Assembly: GCF_001640805.2 (NCBI RefSeq)
Contig: NC_066851.1
Span: 23,217,493 to 23,281,492, forward strand
Length of the DNA stretch: 64,000 nucleotides
Origin: Lates calcarifer
Taxonomy: Eukaryota > Chordata > Actinopteri > Centropomidae
Direction: 5' to 3'
Of this stretch, positions 10,918 through 25,100 are shown piece after piece; the first letter of the stretch is position 1; each line of letters starts with the position of its first letter. The translations under genes and the position numbers were made by a program. The notes under the pieces were generated by a model that did not search any database, was not told where the DNA came from, and saw only the letters and a program-made list of their open reading frames with translations.

Positions 10918-13900
10918 TGTAAACTCTTCAGCTGTTTTGAGAATCATCATGTTTTGGTTTTCTTCTATCTCTGATTGTCAGTGTTTCAAGATTTTTACAT
11001 TTACACAAGAAGAAAATAAAAGCTTCATCATGCAGGCTGCAGTTTCTTAGTTTGCTTCAGTGTGGTGCTGTAGTCTCACAACACAACAGAACTGAAGGAG
11101 CCTCGCAGACTGAGGAAAACTAACAGGTGACAGTGTGACAGCTCCAACAACTGACTGAACAATCAACTAGTAAAGCAGTAACACTGCTCCACAGACCGGC
11201 TGCTGCTGAAGGAGGATGTTTTTATTAAATGACAGATCATTGGCTCAGTGAACTTTTTCAGTCCCTCAGTTTGTAATTTAAATCCTCAAGGTGTTTAATT
11301 GTTCCCTAGAATTAATTATGTATAGCCCTGAATTAAATCATAAACGTGCTGTGAGGATGAGGGAGGATCAACGCAAAGATTCAACTGCTGGTGAGCAGGA
11401 GCTCGACTCCCCCTACAGGCCAACATCTGCTACTACACATCACTGCTGACTTCAGTTCAGATGCAGAAACTTTGAGTTGCTGTCATCAAGTCTGAAACTA
11501 AACAGCAGCAACACAAGTTACACATTCTCCCTTTTTATGTCTAAAAACAGCAAGACTTATGTTACATATGTCGGTAAGTTGTGTCGGACTTTGCATTATC
11601 CCAAATGTTTCGAGCAACTTTCAAACCTAAAGAAATCTGGAATTGTAATCAGGTAATGTTCTGTTTCATTTGGTCACCTGTAGATGGCGTCATATCCTCT
11701 TTGTGGAAGTGTCAGTGTTGTGGTTGACAGAAGTAACTTGTTGTCCAGGTTTAAATCTCATTATTAAGACACACTTTTTAGATTTAGTTTTGTTTTGTTT
11801 TTTTACCAGATGAAGGATTTTAGTCATCAGACGTTTGGATCTAAAGTTATCGTAGAAACAAGCTGAGCTAAAGTCAGCAGCAGCTCAGCTCACGGTGAAG
11901 CGTCTGCCAAACTGCACTGGAGAAACATCGATTCTTAACATGAAAGTGCTTTATTCAGTGTTTTTACTGGATTGAATCTCTGGGTCTGTTTGTTTTGGAG
12001 AGGACGAGACCTCTGAGGAGAATTCAGCTGCAAGTTTCAACCTCCTGAACAATTAACACCAAAGGTATCCTGACTGGGAGAGGCTGTCTGCAATGAATGA
12101 ATACAATGCTCCCTGTCTTTATGCTAAGCTAAGCTAACCATGTTCTCATCTCACTCTCACACAGAGAGTAGCCTACATTTCCAAAATAATAGTCTTTTAA
12201 GAGCAACAGTAATAACATTAGTATCATCTGCTGTTTCCTTGGTGAGATGAACCAGAGTAGAAAGCAGTGGGGGTGGATGGGTAATAATCAGCTAGGGCTA
12301 ATTAATTATGACAGTGTTCTCAGTGTGTCACTGTTCTTTTTTCTAAAGAGCTCAGATCCAGATGTGCACTGAGGTGTTACGAACTTTCCAGTAATTACAC
12401 CTGGACTGAACGCAGGTAAAAAGGTGGTTGAGTCTTTGCTGCGAGCTGTCAGGGCTTTACGCTCGACAGGTGATTCTAATGAGATAAATGGTCACCAGCT
12501 CCACCAGCACATCTCCACCTACACTCCTAATTACAGTCCACATCTCTGACATGTCTGTGTGGGACACACACTTTTTTAAAAGAACCATTCCTCTGAGTTT
12601 TAGCCACAGTGAACAGGCACAAACCTTCTCTCTGAAGTGCAGGTCTCTGCTGACCTCTAGTGGCAGACTGAAGTACTGCTCTGTCTCCAACACCATCAGC
12701 TTTAATAAGAGACGCTCCTTCCCTTAAAAAATGAATGAATGTCTGATTAGTTTTAATACTTTTAATGACCATATGCATCTTTTCTTGATGAGCATGTAGT
12801 TAAATATCAAACCGTGTTTGAGGATAAATTAGCCCCAAAATCTGTTGATTTTAAATATGAAGATCCAGAAAGTTCTCTAAGTTTAAGGTTAATGAAGAGC
12901 GAGAGCAGTCCAAGATAAGAGACCATCAAAATAAAGAATAACACTCTCCTCCTTTGGACTTGAATATCAGTCAGTTTGGATTTCAGCAGAAAAAAAGCAT
13001 CAGAACATCCATTCAACGCTCTTAAAACACAGCTGCAGTTAAATCTGTTTCTCCTCTGTCAGTCTGTTTAATCTTTATGTTCAAAACGTTCATACTTTCA
13101 CCTAAACATGGTTCTGAACCTTCAGGAGGCCCTGCAGGGTTCATCAGTACACCTGGGGTTTCACTCTGCATGTGATAAACAGCTCATTTTCTATGTGTCC
13201 ATCCTCACAGGTGTGCTTTTCTTTCTTTATGGATTCTGGTGACCTCAACAAACTCCCAGCATGCTTCTTGTGCTGTGTGGATGTGCAGAGACTTTTCAAG
13301 CTCCTCCTTCGTGATCCTTACATTGATTTTAGTGCCAAACCTTTAACACCGCATCGAAACCATTTGGCCCAGGTGGAATATTTACAGGTGACATATTAAA
13401 GGTGCTCCCTTATGACTCCCACATTTGATGCTCTTTGATCTATTTCAAATTTAATGTAGACGAGGAACAAAGACATGAGAACCTTTTTACCCTTTACTGA
13501 CGAGGCCACTTCCTCTGTGATGGACTTGGTCTGGTGTTCTGTGAATGTAAGCAGAGGCAGGAACAAGATGAACTCCCCAACACACACACAATCACACTGT
13601 ACTTGTGAGGACTCCCATGGACATAACATAATAACATCATGAAGATCCTGAGCTTAACATTATCCTAATAGTTTAGTCTGGTTATTTTCTTTTTTATGGT
13701 CAACAAATCTCATGAAAACACACAAGACTGATCATATCCCAAAGACTCACTACAACACCAAATGTGGATCAATCCGCCGCTGAAAATAGTTCCCAAAAAT
13801 CCACAATTTCCTTTGTTTGTTTGTTTGTTTGTTACCTAAAGAAATTTTATATTTGTGAGTGTTTTTTTAAAGAATTATGAGGGAAAACAGAAGTGTTGAG

Positions 13901-14270
13901 AGATGGAGAAACACTGTTGGTTTCTGTCTTTTCATGGGATTTGTTGATGAGAAAAATACAGAATATCACCAGTTCAGTTCTGTAAAGGCACGTCTGTCTA
14001 AATCTAGTTTTATCTCCCAGTTTTTTTTAATTCCTTGATTTCAAAACACTGTCCACAGTCAGAAAACAAACATTATGACTCTGACTCAGTTATTTCAAAT
14101 TGAAGAAAGGGAAAGTTTGAATCAGACATCTGTTTACGTTCACAGACGTAACGTGTGTTTTAGGTTTAACTCACACACACATGCATTCACACACACTCAT
14201 CCTATGAACCCAGTAAATAAAGCAAATCAGCGTCTGGGCTTTATCACAAAACAGGTTTAATTTAATATCT
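10918..14270. other. intergenic between TRIM and the 3' end of PPP2R5E
   Basis: No gene is recognised. Contents are AT-rich unique-looking DNA, a short (TTTG)n run near 13812, and a fragment of the dispersed 'agcttagcataaag' repeat in reverse near 12110-12150. Confidence 0.5.
12105..12150 (-). repeat. fragment of 'agcttagcataaagac' dispersed repeat
   Basis: tctttatgctaagctaagctaac is the reverse complement of the core of a repeat that also occurs, in plus orientation, at about 22950-23095. It is recalled as common in teleost genomes. Confidence 0.45.
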
Positions 14271-17071
14271 CTTTATTTTTTAAAATAATTAAACATTTGT
14301 ATTTCTCCAACCCTTTTTTATCTTTTTTTCAGTTTTTAAATCATATTATTTCTGGGGCCATTCTAAAGCACACATTAATTCTGCCAGGGAGGAGGGGGGA
14401 GGTTCACTGTCAAAAACTCCCAACAGGGCAAAGTGGTCTGCTCCATGCCTTCCCTCCATCCATCCATCCCTCCCTCCCTCCCTCCCCCCTCTGACCTCTG
14501 ACCCCCTTGCCTACCTGCCCACACCCTCACCCCTAAACCCCTCCCCTCCCCACCCTCCCCCAACTAAAAAAAATATATCCAATGGTCAAAAGAAACTTCA
14601 GCAAAATATCCAAAATGAGATAAAAACCAAGAGAAGAGGGAGGAGTGAGAGACAGAAAAGAAAAAACAGACTAAAAGGGGGGGAACACTATCATAAATAC
14701 CAGGAAGTCTTGTTCCATAATACCTCTTTATATACTGGATACTCCTCTCCACAGTTTCCTAAGCAAAAAACATAGGCTAAATTACTACAAGATACAAGAT
14801 TATCAGTGTACTGCATTCAATAACAATGTACAGGGTTGTCTTTTTTTGTCACTGTTGTTGTAATACTGTGAAGTCAACGCGGCGCCCCCACCCCCCGGCC
14901 CTCCAGAGAGGCGGGGTGAGGCAGGACACTCGTCTTTTTCACAACAGGAGGAAGATTTTTGGCGCTCCTCTGAAGACTTTTTTTGTTTTTATTTTTAAAG
15001 TCCCCGTTATGGCCGGAGGGTACCAGTGCCAGACTGATACCAGGGATACCTGGTATGGTTGGTTGGTAGGTAGGTTGGTAGGTAAGGAGGGAGGGAGGGG
15101 TCAGAGAGAAAGAAAAAAAAAAAAAAAAAAGATGGAGGGAAAGGAGAAAAATAATCAAGTCATGAAAAGTCGTCCACCATTTTTGGAGGAGGAGGTGAAT
15201 CGAGTGCGTTTACATGTAAACAGTTCTGCTTTTCTTACTCTCTCGTTTACACGCTTCTGGTTCACAAGTTAAACCTGTGGGAGCAGAGACCCGAGGAGGT
15301 CTCACACAGGTCACAACAAAGTACAAATAAACGATGGTAAACAGGATTTGAAATAAGCAGGATATGAGTTCATCGGAGCAACAGACACGCAAAACAGGAC
15401 ACGACGATTCTTTTAAAGTAGAAAGTTTCCCAGGTGATGCAGACACAGAGCCGAGTGTCGGGAGGGAACACGTCCCGCTAAATTACTTATTTGTGCAGCT
15501 TTTATTCTAAAATGAAGTAGTTTGAAACTCAGTTTTTGTCTGCATGCCCGTACGTTTTCGACAGAGCACAAATACTGTACATGTATATGAACGGATAAAG
15601 GAGAGCGTCAGTATAAGAATATTAAAAAAAAAAAAACCATTAATCAGACATTTTGAACCTTAGTTCTGTCAACAACAGTAATGCTAGTGTCATTCCAGCT
15701 GTGTTTCTTTGGGATAATAATGTTCTGTTCTTTGAACTACATTTCCCAACATGCTTGGGGAAGTACAACATTGCCTTGCAGTTTGTAAAGTAGGTGTGGG
15801 CTGTACCTTCAGCTTTGTTCGGTTTTTGTTTTCAGCCAGACATCACCTGCAGTACGTTTATATTGAAGGATATGCTCGTCTGAGGAGTGATTATCCCCTC
15901 GAAGACGGTTTATTTCATTCTTTTTCTGGAAGTGTAAAACAACAGTATTCCACCAGAGAGAGGCAAAGATTAAGAAAAACAAACAATTTTTACCTTATTT
16001 CCTACTTGGTGAATTATTTGGTGTCAGATTTAACTGTGATAGAATTAATTATGTCAATTTTAGAGGAGAAGTTACAAACTTGAGGAAATAATTTATTAGA
16101 AATTTCGCCTCCTTCTTCTATCGACTGGACTCCATGAAGAACACGCATGTAAACGCACTCAAAAAGGTGATTTTAAAATGTGTTTGTGTACTGAGAAAGT
16201 CCCTGTGGTTGTTTTTTAACGTGTTTTTGTTCAGTTTCTCCCTGTTTAAAACAGGAAGGAGGGCCAGAGAGGAGAGAGAGAGGGAGGAGGGGGGGCTGTC
16301 CTTTAGGAGCCTTTGGGAGGAGGAGGAGGGGGAGGAGGAGGAGGGGGAGCCCATAATCAGTCCGGATGCCCCACACTGGGGCAGAAATGACAGATGCACC
16401 ATCAGACAGGAGGGAGGGAGGGAACAGAAAAATGGAGGCAACAGGAGGAAAAGCAAAGAGGAGGACCAGGAAAATAAAAGTTACATACGGGACTGTTCTG
16501 AAGAAGAAGGAGAAGAATGGGATGAAGAGTTAAAATCAATCTATCTTCTCTTTTTTTGTCGTTTTTTGTTTTCCAAGAGTTCGTTTCATGTCCTACAGTC
16601 CAAAAGTTTTTTTGTAGTTGTTTAAATCCCCCTCCCACACAAGTCATTTTCTCATTTTCTATTTTTTTCTTCCTTTTTTTTATTATTATTGTTTTGTTTT
16701 TCCGTTTGCAATAATATCAGTTTAAGGGAAAAAAAAGAAAAAAATAATTATTTACAGTGCTGTTGAAATAATGAAAACAGACGTGATGAATCTACTGTAA
16801 AGTAAGTCGCATAAACACAGGAGAAAAAAAAACATAAGAAAAAAAAAAAAAAAAAAACAATTAAGAAACCAGCGGGCGCTCCGTGTCGATCCAGAGACGA
16901 CGGCCTTTATCAGGGATTTTTCGGAGCTCTGGGCAGACATGGCTGATGTGGAGGGAGGGAGGGAGGGGGGGAGTCGGGGTCAGGATGGAGGGGAGGGGGA
17001 GTCAGAGTGGGAGAGGAGGAAGTGGGGGAAGGGAGGTGGGCGGGGCAGAGGGGAGCGCGGCGCTGTCTTCG
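14270..17071 (-). other. PPP2R5E: probable 3'UTR of PPP2R5E
   Basis: The PPP2R5E stop codon is at 17072-17074, and no other gene lies between it and the intergenic zone. Minus-strand AATAAA signals occur near 14272, 14985, 15500, 15912 and 16090, so several 3' ends are possible. A long 3'UTR is known for this gene in mammals. The interval is rich in homopolymer and purine/pyrimidine tracts, including a ccatcc/cctcc run (14455-14487) and a GGA-rich run (16259-16460). The end point at about 14270 is an inference. Confidence 0.5.
16749..16756 (-). promoter_or_regulatory. Pumilio-type element TGTAAATA in the PPP2R5E 3'UTR
   Basis: The minus strand reads TGTAAATA, an exact match to the Pumilio recognition sequence (UGUANAUA), about 320 nt after the stop codon. 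Function is inferred from the motif only. Confidence 0.4.
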
Positions 17072-17171
17072 TTAAGTTGGGATGATCCCGTCGCTCCTAA
17101 GGCCCCGCTTCAGCTCCAGGTCCTCCAGCTTCTTCCACAGCTCCTCCCGCTCCTTCTCCTTCTTCTTCTCG
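17072..17171 (-). CDS. PPP2R5E: PPP2R5E exon 14 (last coding exon)
   Basis: Preceded by ctgtttcag on the minus strand. It completes R435 and encodes residues 436-467, a Lys/Glu-rich helix followed by [15 protein letters not shown] and TAA. Confidence 0.95.
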
Positions 17172-19068
17172 CTGAAACAGAAAAAACAACACGAGGAGTT
17201 TTTATCGCCCGGTTCAGACTCTGTCGCCCGGATCCAAACTACAGAATCTCTGCCTGCTTCTTACCGCTGGCGGTCCGACTTGTAAGTGGCTGTGAGTTCA
17301 TCAAATAAGGTACTGTTCATCTCCATGAAGGCCTTCAGTACGTTGTACACCAGCGCCACGATCGCCCTGAGAGGAGGGGGGGGGCAGAGTCAGGTCAAAG
17401 TTCACAGCTGACGACAAAACATCCAGGTTTACAGCGTCTATAAACCTTTATCATCACGAGTCAGTGAGTCTATGAAAAGTAGACAAATCCACATCTTCTG
17501 AATCTAAGTCTCAGCTTCAAATATGGATCTTTGCACATTTTCTTTTTCAGAACAACCAGAACTTGAATTAACCAGAATTTGAAAGTCAAGAAATATTTTC
17601 TGGAAAAGATTTATGACGGATCTGCTACTTATTAATGATTCTGAAAGTGTCAAATATGAACGGAGCTTATTACAGAAGTTTTACTGATGTCTTAGAATCA
17701 TTACTGTTTCTATCAATAATAATGAGGCGACGGCAGCTTCTTATGTGCTACAGGTGACGGATAACTGTGGGAAAAACTGAGGAGCCTCTGATTCTGTGTG
17801 GTCACATAAAACCATCTTAAAGCCTAATCAATCAGGATATTTCTTCAAAAAATGAGCCTCATCTAAAATTCAAACGTGGTGCAGAGTTATTTTAAAGCCA
17901 CTCACGGGTTCCAGTGCTCTTTGGAGATCCTGTAGAGGCTGGCAAACATGATGGGCAGGATGACGCTGGAGTTCTCCTCGATCAGACTCATGATGTACTC
18001 GTTGTTCCAGTAGTACAGAGCTCGCTCTGCAACCTGGGACCAAACAGACAGAAACAAACGGAGTGTCCACATGTGAAGTCACGACCAGAAGAATCCACAA
18101 TTATTTGTACTTTTTTTAAAATCTCAAGTGGTCCCCTTAAATTTCCTCCACTTAAACCAAACTGTGTCACAAAGAGCTAAATCATCGTTGTCACTGAGTC
18201 AGACCTTTACTTACTGACAGGTTTTCACTGACCTGGAAATGTGGGCTGGAGACACATCTGGAGATCTGTTTGAAGAGCGGCTCCTGGATCTTGACGAACT
18301 GTGTGGGTTCAATGACGTCCAGGATCTCCTCCAGCTCCCCTAGAAACATCACCTGGACCACAGCAGAGGAGGAAGAGGTTCATACTTAGACACAGACACA
18401 CAGAAACACAGAGGTTACACACAGAGACGCGACAGTCTCACCTCTTTTTGACTGCAGGTTTTTGGCCAGAACTTCAGTAAGCCTCTGATGACCTGAGGGT
18501 GAAGAGGAAGAGTTCACACTCACATTTCTTTCTTGGTTTTTCTCCAGGAGCAGTTATTTAAAGCAGTGAATAAAACAGGAGAGAAAACACTAAATATGCA
18601 CAAACAGAAATACACTGTGATTCAAACACACACAGATGACTGGATGTCAGCGGTCAGCTGATCAACTGATGCGACTGAAATCTTCAGAAACGGCTAATGA
18701 CAAACTCTGGAGTCCGAGTGTGCTGATACTTACTGGTTCTGTTAATGTTGGGTCTTTCTCTAGGAACTGTACAATGCAATACGCCAACTGCAGAGAGAGC
18801 AAACCACCGGTTAGAACTAATGTTACTGCGACACATTTTATCTTAAGAGATTTCTTAGCATCAGAGCTCAATGAATCCAGGGATTTTTTCCAACCAGGAA
18901 CCAGATCCAGAACGGAGCCAGTTCTATTTATTATTATACAGTTCTGTATAATCACTCAAAGAGTTGAACAGCAAGTGCATGAGAACGAGAGCTGTTACTC
19001 AGCTCAGGAATTAAAGGAGCATTCTTGGCTGATGTAGGAGAAATACTAGGATAGTTACTAAGGTCAAG

Positions 19069-19141
<73 letters not shown>

Positions 19142-22100
19142 TACCTGTGCGTGGAAGAGGGACAGACTCCTGACAGTGTGGAGGGGGATCAACACTTTGA
19201 CCAGAAACTGTTTATGCTCTGCTTTCAGTGGCAGAGCGAAACCATTGATTATACTGGAAAAAAAGAAGAAAAAAGAGAGAGGAGAGGAGGAGAGGAGGAG
19301 AGGAGAGGAGGAGAGGAGGAGAGGAGGGGAGACAGAGAGAAACAGACAAAAAATAAACATAAATTAAACATGAACACATGAAAGGCTTTCATTGTGACCG
19401 TCTGAAAGCAAGTGGTAGATCAATGAGCAGCAGACAAAAAGAAGTCTGTTTATATGGGCGATGGAGCCTGAGGGAGAAATAAATAGATGTAACTGATGAT
19501 CTAACCTTCAGGCCCAAACAGAACAGACGTGATGCGCCTTTAAAGCTCCAGACGCACAGAAAGACCACGACGATCCTGCACCGGGTTTGTTTACATCCTG
19601 ATTCAAGTTTTGGTTGTTTTCACCAGAGTGTCTGTCCAGAGTGCTGTTACACATTATTGTTCTGCTTCCACCTTTTACCACCAAGCTCTGTGTCTTTCAT
19701 TCATTTACACCTTTGTGTAGAGTGCATCCTGCATCTTGGTTTTATTTGCAGTCAGGCCTAAGAGACTCTCCCTGACGTTCTGTTTGAGAAGCAGTATAAT
19801 CTGACTCCACTTATTCTCTGATCTGGTTTTATGTTACTCTCCTCTCCCCTAGATCAGTGCCTCCCAACATTTTTGGCCATGTGACCCCCTGAAACAAAGC
19901 AGTCTACTTGTGACTTATGTCTACAGGCTGAAAGCAGATCAACTGAAGAGTAAAAAAAGGTTTTTATCTGGATTACTGTAAGAGGCCAGAGGAAGTGAAA
20001 CGATCCTGTGATTCAGAAGAAAAGATGAAAAGATGGTCTGAAAAAGTAAACAAGGCTTCGTAAAGCAGAAATATGTTTTCTTCTACTGTCGTGGCCACTG
20101 GAGGGATCCCCGACCCTCAGGTTGTCCGAGACCAACATTTGGGAATCGCAGGTATTCAAATTGTAAGAAATGAAAAACCATAAAGTTTAAAGATAAACCT
20201 GATAAACCTCAGCTCATGTAGATTAATGACCAACTGTTCTGAACCTTTTTCAGGCTGTTTACTTGAAGTCCCCCTGATAATAAGTCATGAACCCAGGAAT
20301 CAGGAATAGTCAGGGTGTCATGTTAGTCTGAATCTGGCTTCACTTTATATTAAATACTCAGGAGCACAGGTGCAGCTCTGAGGGGATTATGCAGATATAT
20401 TTCAGACACGTTTCATTTATTTAGATTTTATATAAGCAACAACTACAATAAAAAGAGAAAATGGCCCTGGGCCCTGTCTGCACGTCAGACGACCCTGTGC
20501 AACTCCTGACACAAAGCTGATAAACTGTCTGTGTAAATCACATCTCTCTTTTTTTAATGGATTAAAAAGACTGTAGAGCGGAGAGGATTAATTTATTTCT
20601 TATCTACAAGTCAAACTCGGCTCCTGACTGAACCTGAAACTCACATCTCTACTCTGTGACAATCCTGTTTTTAACTACAGCTTAAGTTTTCACCATTTCT
20701 TATCAATCTTTAGCATTCTCAAAGCTCTCGAGAAAGATCCATCTCCATAAGACAGTCTGATTAAATAAAAGATAAAGACATCCTCATATTGTGACGACGA
20801 AACAAAAACAGGCAGATACCAGGTTTAGTTCAGTTCTGCTCTCAGGTCTACGTGGCTCTGGCTAAAAGCTGCAGCTAACAGAGCAGAATGTAAATGTGAG
20901 TGTGTGAGGGTCAGAGGCCTCCACATACCTCCCCAGGATCTCCAGCAACTCAGCCACCCCGTTGAAGTGCTCCGTCTCATAAACAAAACTGCAGAGCAGA
21001 CAGAGAGAGAGGCAGAGGAAAGAGGAGACAAAAGACAGGAGACGAGAAAAAGGTTCAAAACCAGATGAAGCATGTCTGAAAACTAGACCTACAACAACAA
21101 AAAACCCACCAGGAAATGATTTATTAAAGGACATACAGTCCACTCTGCTGCACTCCACAGATATCAAAGTCTGAACTGACACTTGCTTCTCATAACTGAA
21201 GTATCATGGAGGGTTTGTCAGCTCTCAATTTGAAGAAGGAAACAAGATTCCCCCTTTCAGACATGAGTGAATATGCACCTGAGTCAGGTGTACTGTTGTA
21301 GGCCAAAAATACAAAAGCTTAAATACAGAAAAAGATATTAAATGCAAAGTTACATCGTGATGCTTTTAAGAACACAGTAATAAATATATCACTTCATTTG
21401 ATTTTCAATATATATCTTCAGACAGCTGCGGAGCAGGTGTCTACTCACCGTAGAAAAATATTATTGATCTGTTTTCGTATAAAAGCCCTCAGCCCCAGGA
21501 ATTTGCCATAGATTCTATGCAAGACTGTCTTCAGGTAGTCTCTCTCCCGAGGATCCTCGCTGTCAAACAAATCCAAGAGCTGGATGGAGGGAAGGAAAAC
21601 AGACAGAGATTAGGGACAAGAGTCATAGGAAGTTTAAATTTGGTGAGAAAGAAAAAGTAAAAAAAAGAGGCAAAACGGCAGAAATAAATAAAAAGAAAAC
21701 AGGAGAACAAATAGGAAAAATAAGTGAAAGGAATGAAAGATGACAGAAAAAGAAAGATGATGGAAAAATAGTGACAGACAAGAACAATCAAAGAAAAACA
21801 GAGGGTGAATATGAAGAGAAGATAAATCCCAGGATTCATTTCCTACAGACCAAGGTGACATCTTCAAATGTCTTGTTTTGTCTGATCAACACTCCAAAAT
21901 CTAAAGATATTCACTTTACTTTCAGGCATAACAAAGAAGCAGCAGTGTTAGAGAAGCAGTAGAAGAAATGACTGAAACAATGATTTGTTTATGAAACTGT
22001 CTAATCGACTAATCGTTGAAGTTCTGAAATAGAAAAAAGGCGAAGCTGATATTAAACTGACACCAGATGACACTCGGAAATGAACAGACGGACTCAGCGA

Positions 22101-25100
22101 CTCACCTGTAGGACAAACTTCTGGTCTATGTACTTTTTGGCAATGCTGGGCTGGAATTCCTGACTCTCCAGGAACCGGATGAAGAACTCGTATACCAACT
22201 AGAGAGACAAGAAGAAGAAAAGGAGGGTGGAGGGGGAACAGACAGAGGAAGGACAAAAGAGAGAGTTGTTGATGTTAAAACAATGAAAAACTTTAAATTT
22301 TACTTTGATCAGCTGGGTGTTGTACAGTAAGACAGTGTGTGTTCAGGCTTAAATTCACTTGGTAAAAACTTTGATCAACTTTGGACACAAACTAGAGCCA
22401 ATGTTCCTGCTGTACAACAACAAGCTGATTAAAAACATAGAAGAAAAATCCAAAGACCCGCAGGTTCTTCTTAGAAATGAGCCTTTAAACTAAGCCTGTA
22501 AACACTGGGACTGGACTGAATTAAAGGGAAAGGCTGAAGTGGTCAAAGGTCACAGAAGGCACAGAGTGGAGAGGAAACAGCAGGGAAAAGACAAATGTCA
22601 GGATCGGCCTGAATGAGGGTGATAAGGGAGTCTGATTGGGGAAATAAAAGATATTGTTTATGACTTTGGAAAAACTTGAGCGAATGAGACAAAACAAAAA
22701 AGAAGAAAAAAAATAAAAAGGTTTTACCAGGAAGCTTCTCCTTGAGATTTGCATCTCATTTCTAAAGGAGTCCTGGGCAGCAGGCACACAGAGAAGGAGG
22801 AGGGGAGATGAGAGACAAGAGAGCCTGGCTCTAGACCTGGACCCAAAACTGGACCAAAACAAAATCCACCCAAGCACCGATGGTGCTGATGTTTCTTTAA
22901 AGAATGGCATTACACCTTTCTTTATTTCTGAGCGTCAGACCAACACCACTCTCATGCCTAGCTTAGCATAAAGACTGGGAGCAAGGGGGGACGGCTCCGT
23001 CTGAAGTTCATAAACAGGCCTGCAAACACTTCTGAGGCTCATGAATTAACAAGCGGAGTCTTGCTTGTTTAGCAGATACACAAACCAAAATGTCAAAAGG
23101 AACTATTTCTTGATGAACAACAGCCAGGTGCAGTGACTCTGCACAGCATCAGAGTCTTACTGTCACAGCCAGGTTCAGTGGAAATCCATCAGAGTCAAAG
23201 CACAACTGCAGCTAAACGGTCGTTTCCACTTTCAATTAATCTGCACTTTATTTTTTTCTACTGATGGTTAGTTTATCAAATGTTACAAAAACAAACTCAC
23301 ATTTAAGGCTGGAACTAGAGATTTTGTGACATTTTTCACTGTCAATCACCTAATCGATTACTGTTGATGGATTTACGATGATGCTCACTATGGTCGGCAC
23401 CTGACTGCTGCCATCTTTGGTATCATCGTGCTAAAAGCTGCGCTCAGCGACTGTAACTGACACTTCATGTTAGGTCTGTAAACCCTGAGCACGTTGGCTG
23501 GGCAGACAGATCAACTGAAAGTTGTAATTTTCACATTTCTGTTTGTGTAACAAGATACAATACGTTAATTAATGAAAACACACACACACCTGTTCAGCTG
23601 TGTTTACCTGTAAGTGTGGCCAAGAAGCCTCGAGCGTGGGCTCGTCCTCCTCAGGGTCAAACTCATTACTGTCACTGGGCGGAAGGGTCCGGAATATGTT
23701 GTGAGACACCTAGAAAACAACACAAAGAGGACGCTTGTTAGTGTGTGGATGTAAATCTCTGTGTTCATGAAAACAACTCGTGAGCAGATTCAGGTGAGAA
23801 CTGTGTGTGTGTGTGTGTGTGTGTAGCTCTGTCCTGGATGGCGTCCTGAAGGTGCTTTCTACTGAGACAATGTGAGAAGTTCAGAGGTCAAAACGTGTGA
23901 CTCATACTAACAGAATAAACTTAAAGTAAAGTTTAGTAGAAACACATCTGTAACGAGTTGCTGTAAGTTGACGCTGGGTTATTTTAAGAGGTCATTCATC
24001 CCTCCTCACCATTTTGACGACCTCGGGGTAGGCCTGCTCTGTCAGGTAGCCCCGGCTGACCGTCACGTAGTCCACCAGCTCGTTGAGCGTGGAGCGCTTG
24101 TACTCCTTCATCTTGAGGTCCGACAGCGTGTCCATGAAGTCAAAGACAGTACAGCACTGCTGCAGCTTCTTCAGGAACAGCTCCGGCTGCTCCGGCGCTG
24201 GCACGTCTGGACGTGTGAATCAAACACACACACACACAGAGGAAGAGAAAGATGCAGAGAAAAGTTAAATTGGTGTAGACTCACACACAGAAGTCAGAAA
24301 GCTGCGACACCAAACTCCAGAAAAATCAAAGTCTTGGAATAAAGACAGTGGCGGTAAACCGGAGACGTGGGGCGTCCTGGTGGGACGGTTACTGTGATGT
24401 CGCTGGTTTGACTTTTATCTGCTTTCCACCCTCCATGTTTCCTGTAAACTCTCAAATGAAAGCAGCAACACCACTTGTCTCTATTATTCAATCTTTATTT
24501 TTATTCTTCCTTTATTTATCTACTTTATTATTCATTGTTAATTATTTATTTCTCTCCGTGTTTGTGCTGCTCTACAGTACTTTTTAATGTTTTGTTGTTG
24601 TGTATTTAGTCTTCTGTTTGTTTTGTTGTGTCCTCTGCATTTAGCTCTACAATAAAACTAATACTAACAATAAATCTAAAACTTACACTTGTTTCTATTT
24701 ACTCTACAATATCCAGTTAAAGAAAACTGCATTAAAGATCAACTGAGGAACAAATGTGTGAAAGTGTTTAGAAATCAATAGTTAATTTGTTTTGAAGATG
24801 CTTTGGCATTATGTGTCAGTTTCTTTTTACTAAGCAGTAATTTTTATATTCGATTTTTTATTCTGTTGCTGACTGTGCTGTTTCCTGACACACAGGAAGT
24901 CACTTTTAGCAGCAGCAAAGTCGGTCTGTTTGGTATAAATGAACTGTGTGCAGAGCCTTCATCAAAAAATACAGGATCTTACACATTATAACAAACCTGC
25001 AGATTACATATGAGCATGATGAGTGAGTTTTATAGTTCTCAAAAGGTATTTAAGGACAGATTTTAATGATTGTGTTTGTCACAGAAAACAAAGGATGCTG

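Noticed and set aside
10182..10950. Several open frames of 60-180 codons, Ser/Leu/Phe-rich or Glu/Arg/Lys-rich
   Set aside because: All lie in the polypurine tract; strand asymmetry removes stop codons and creates false frames.
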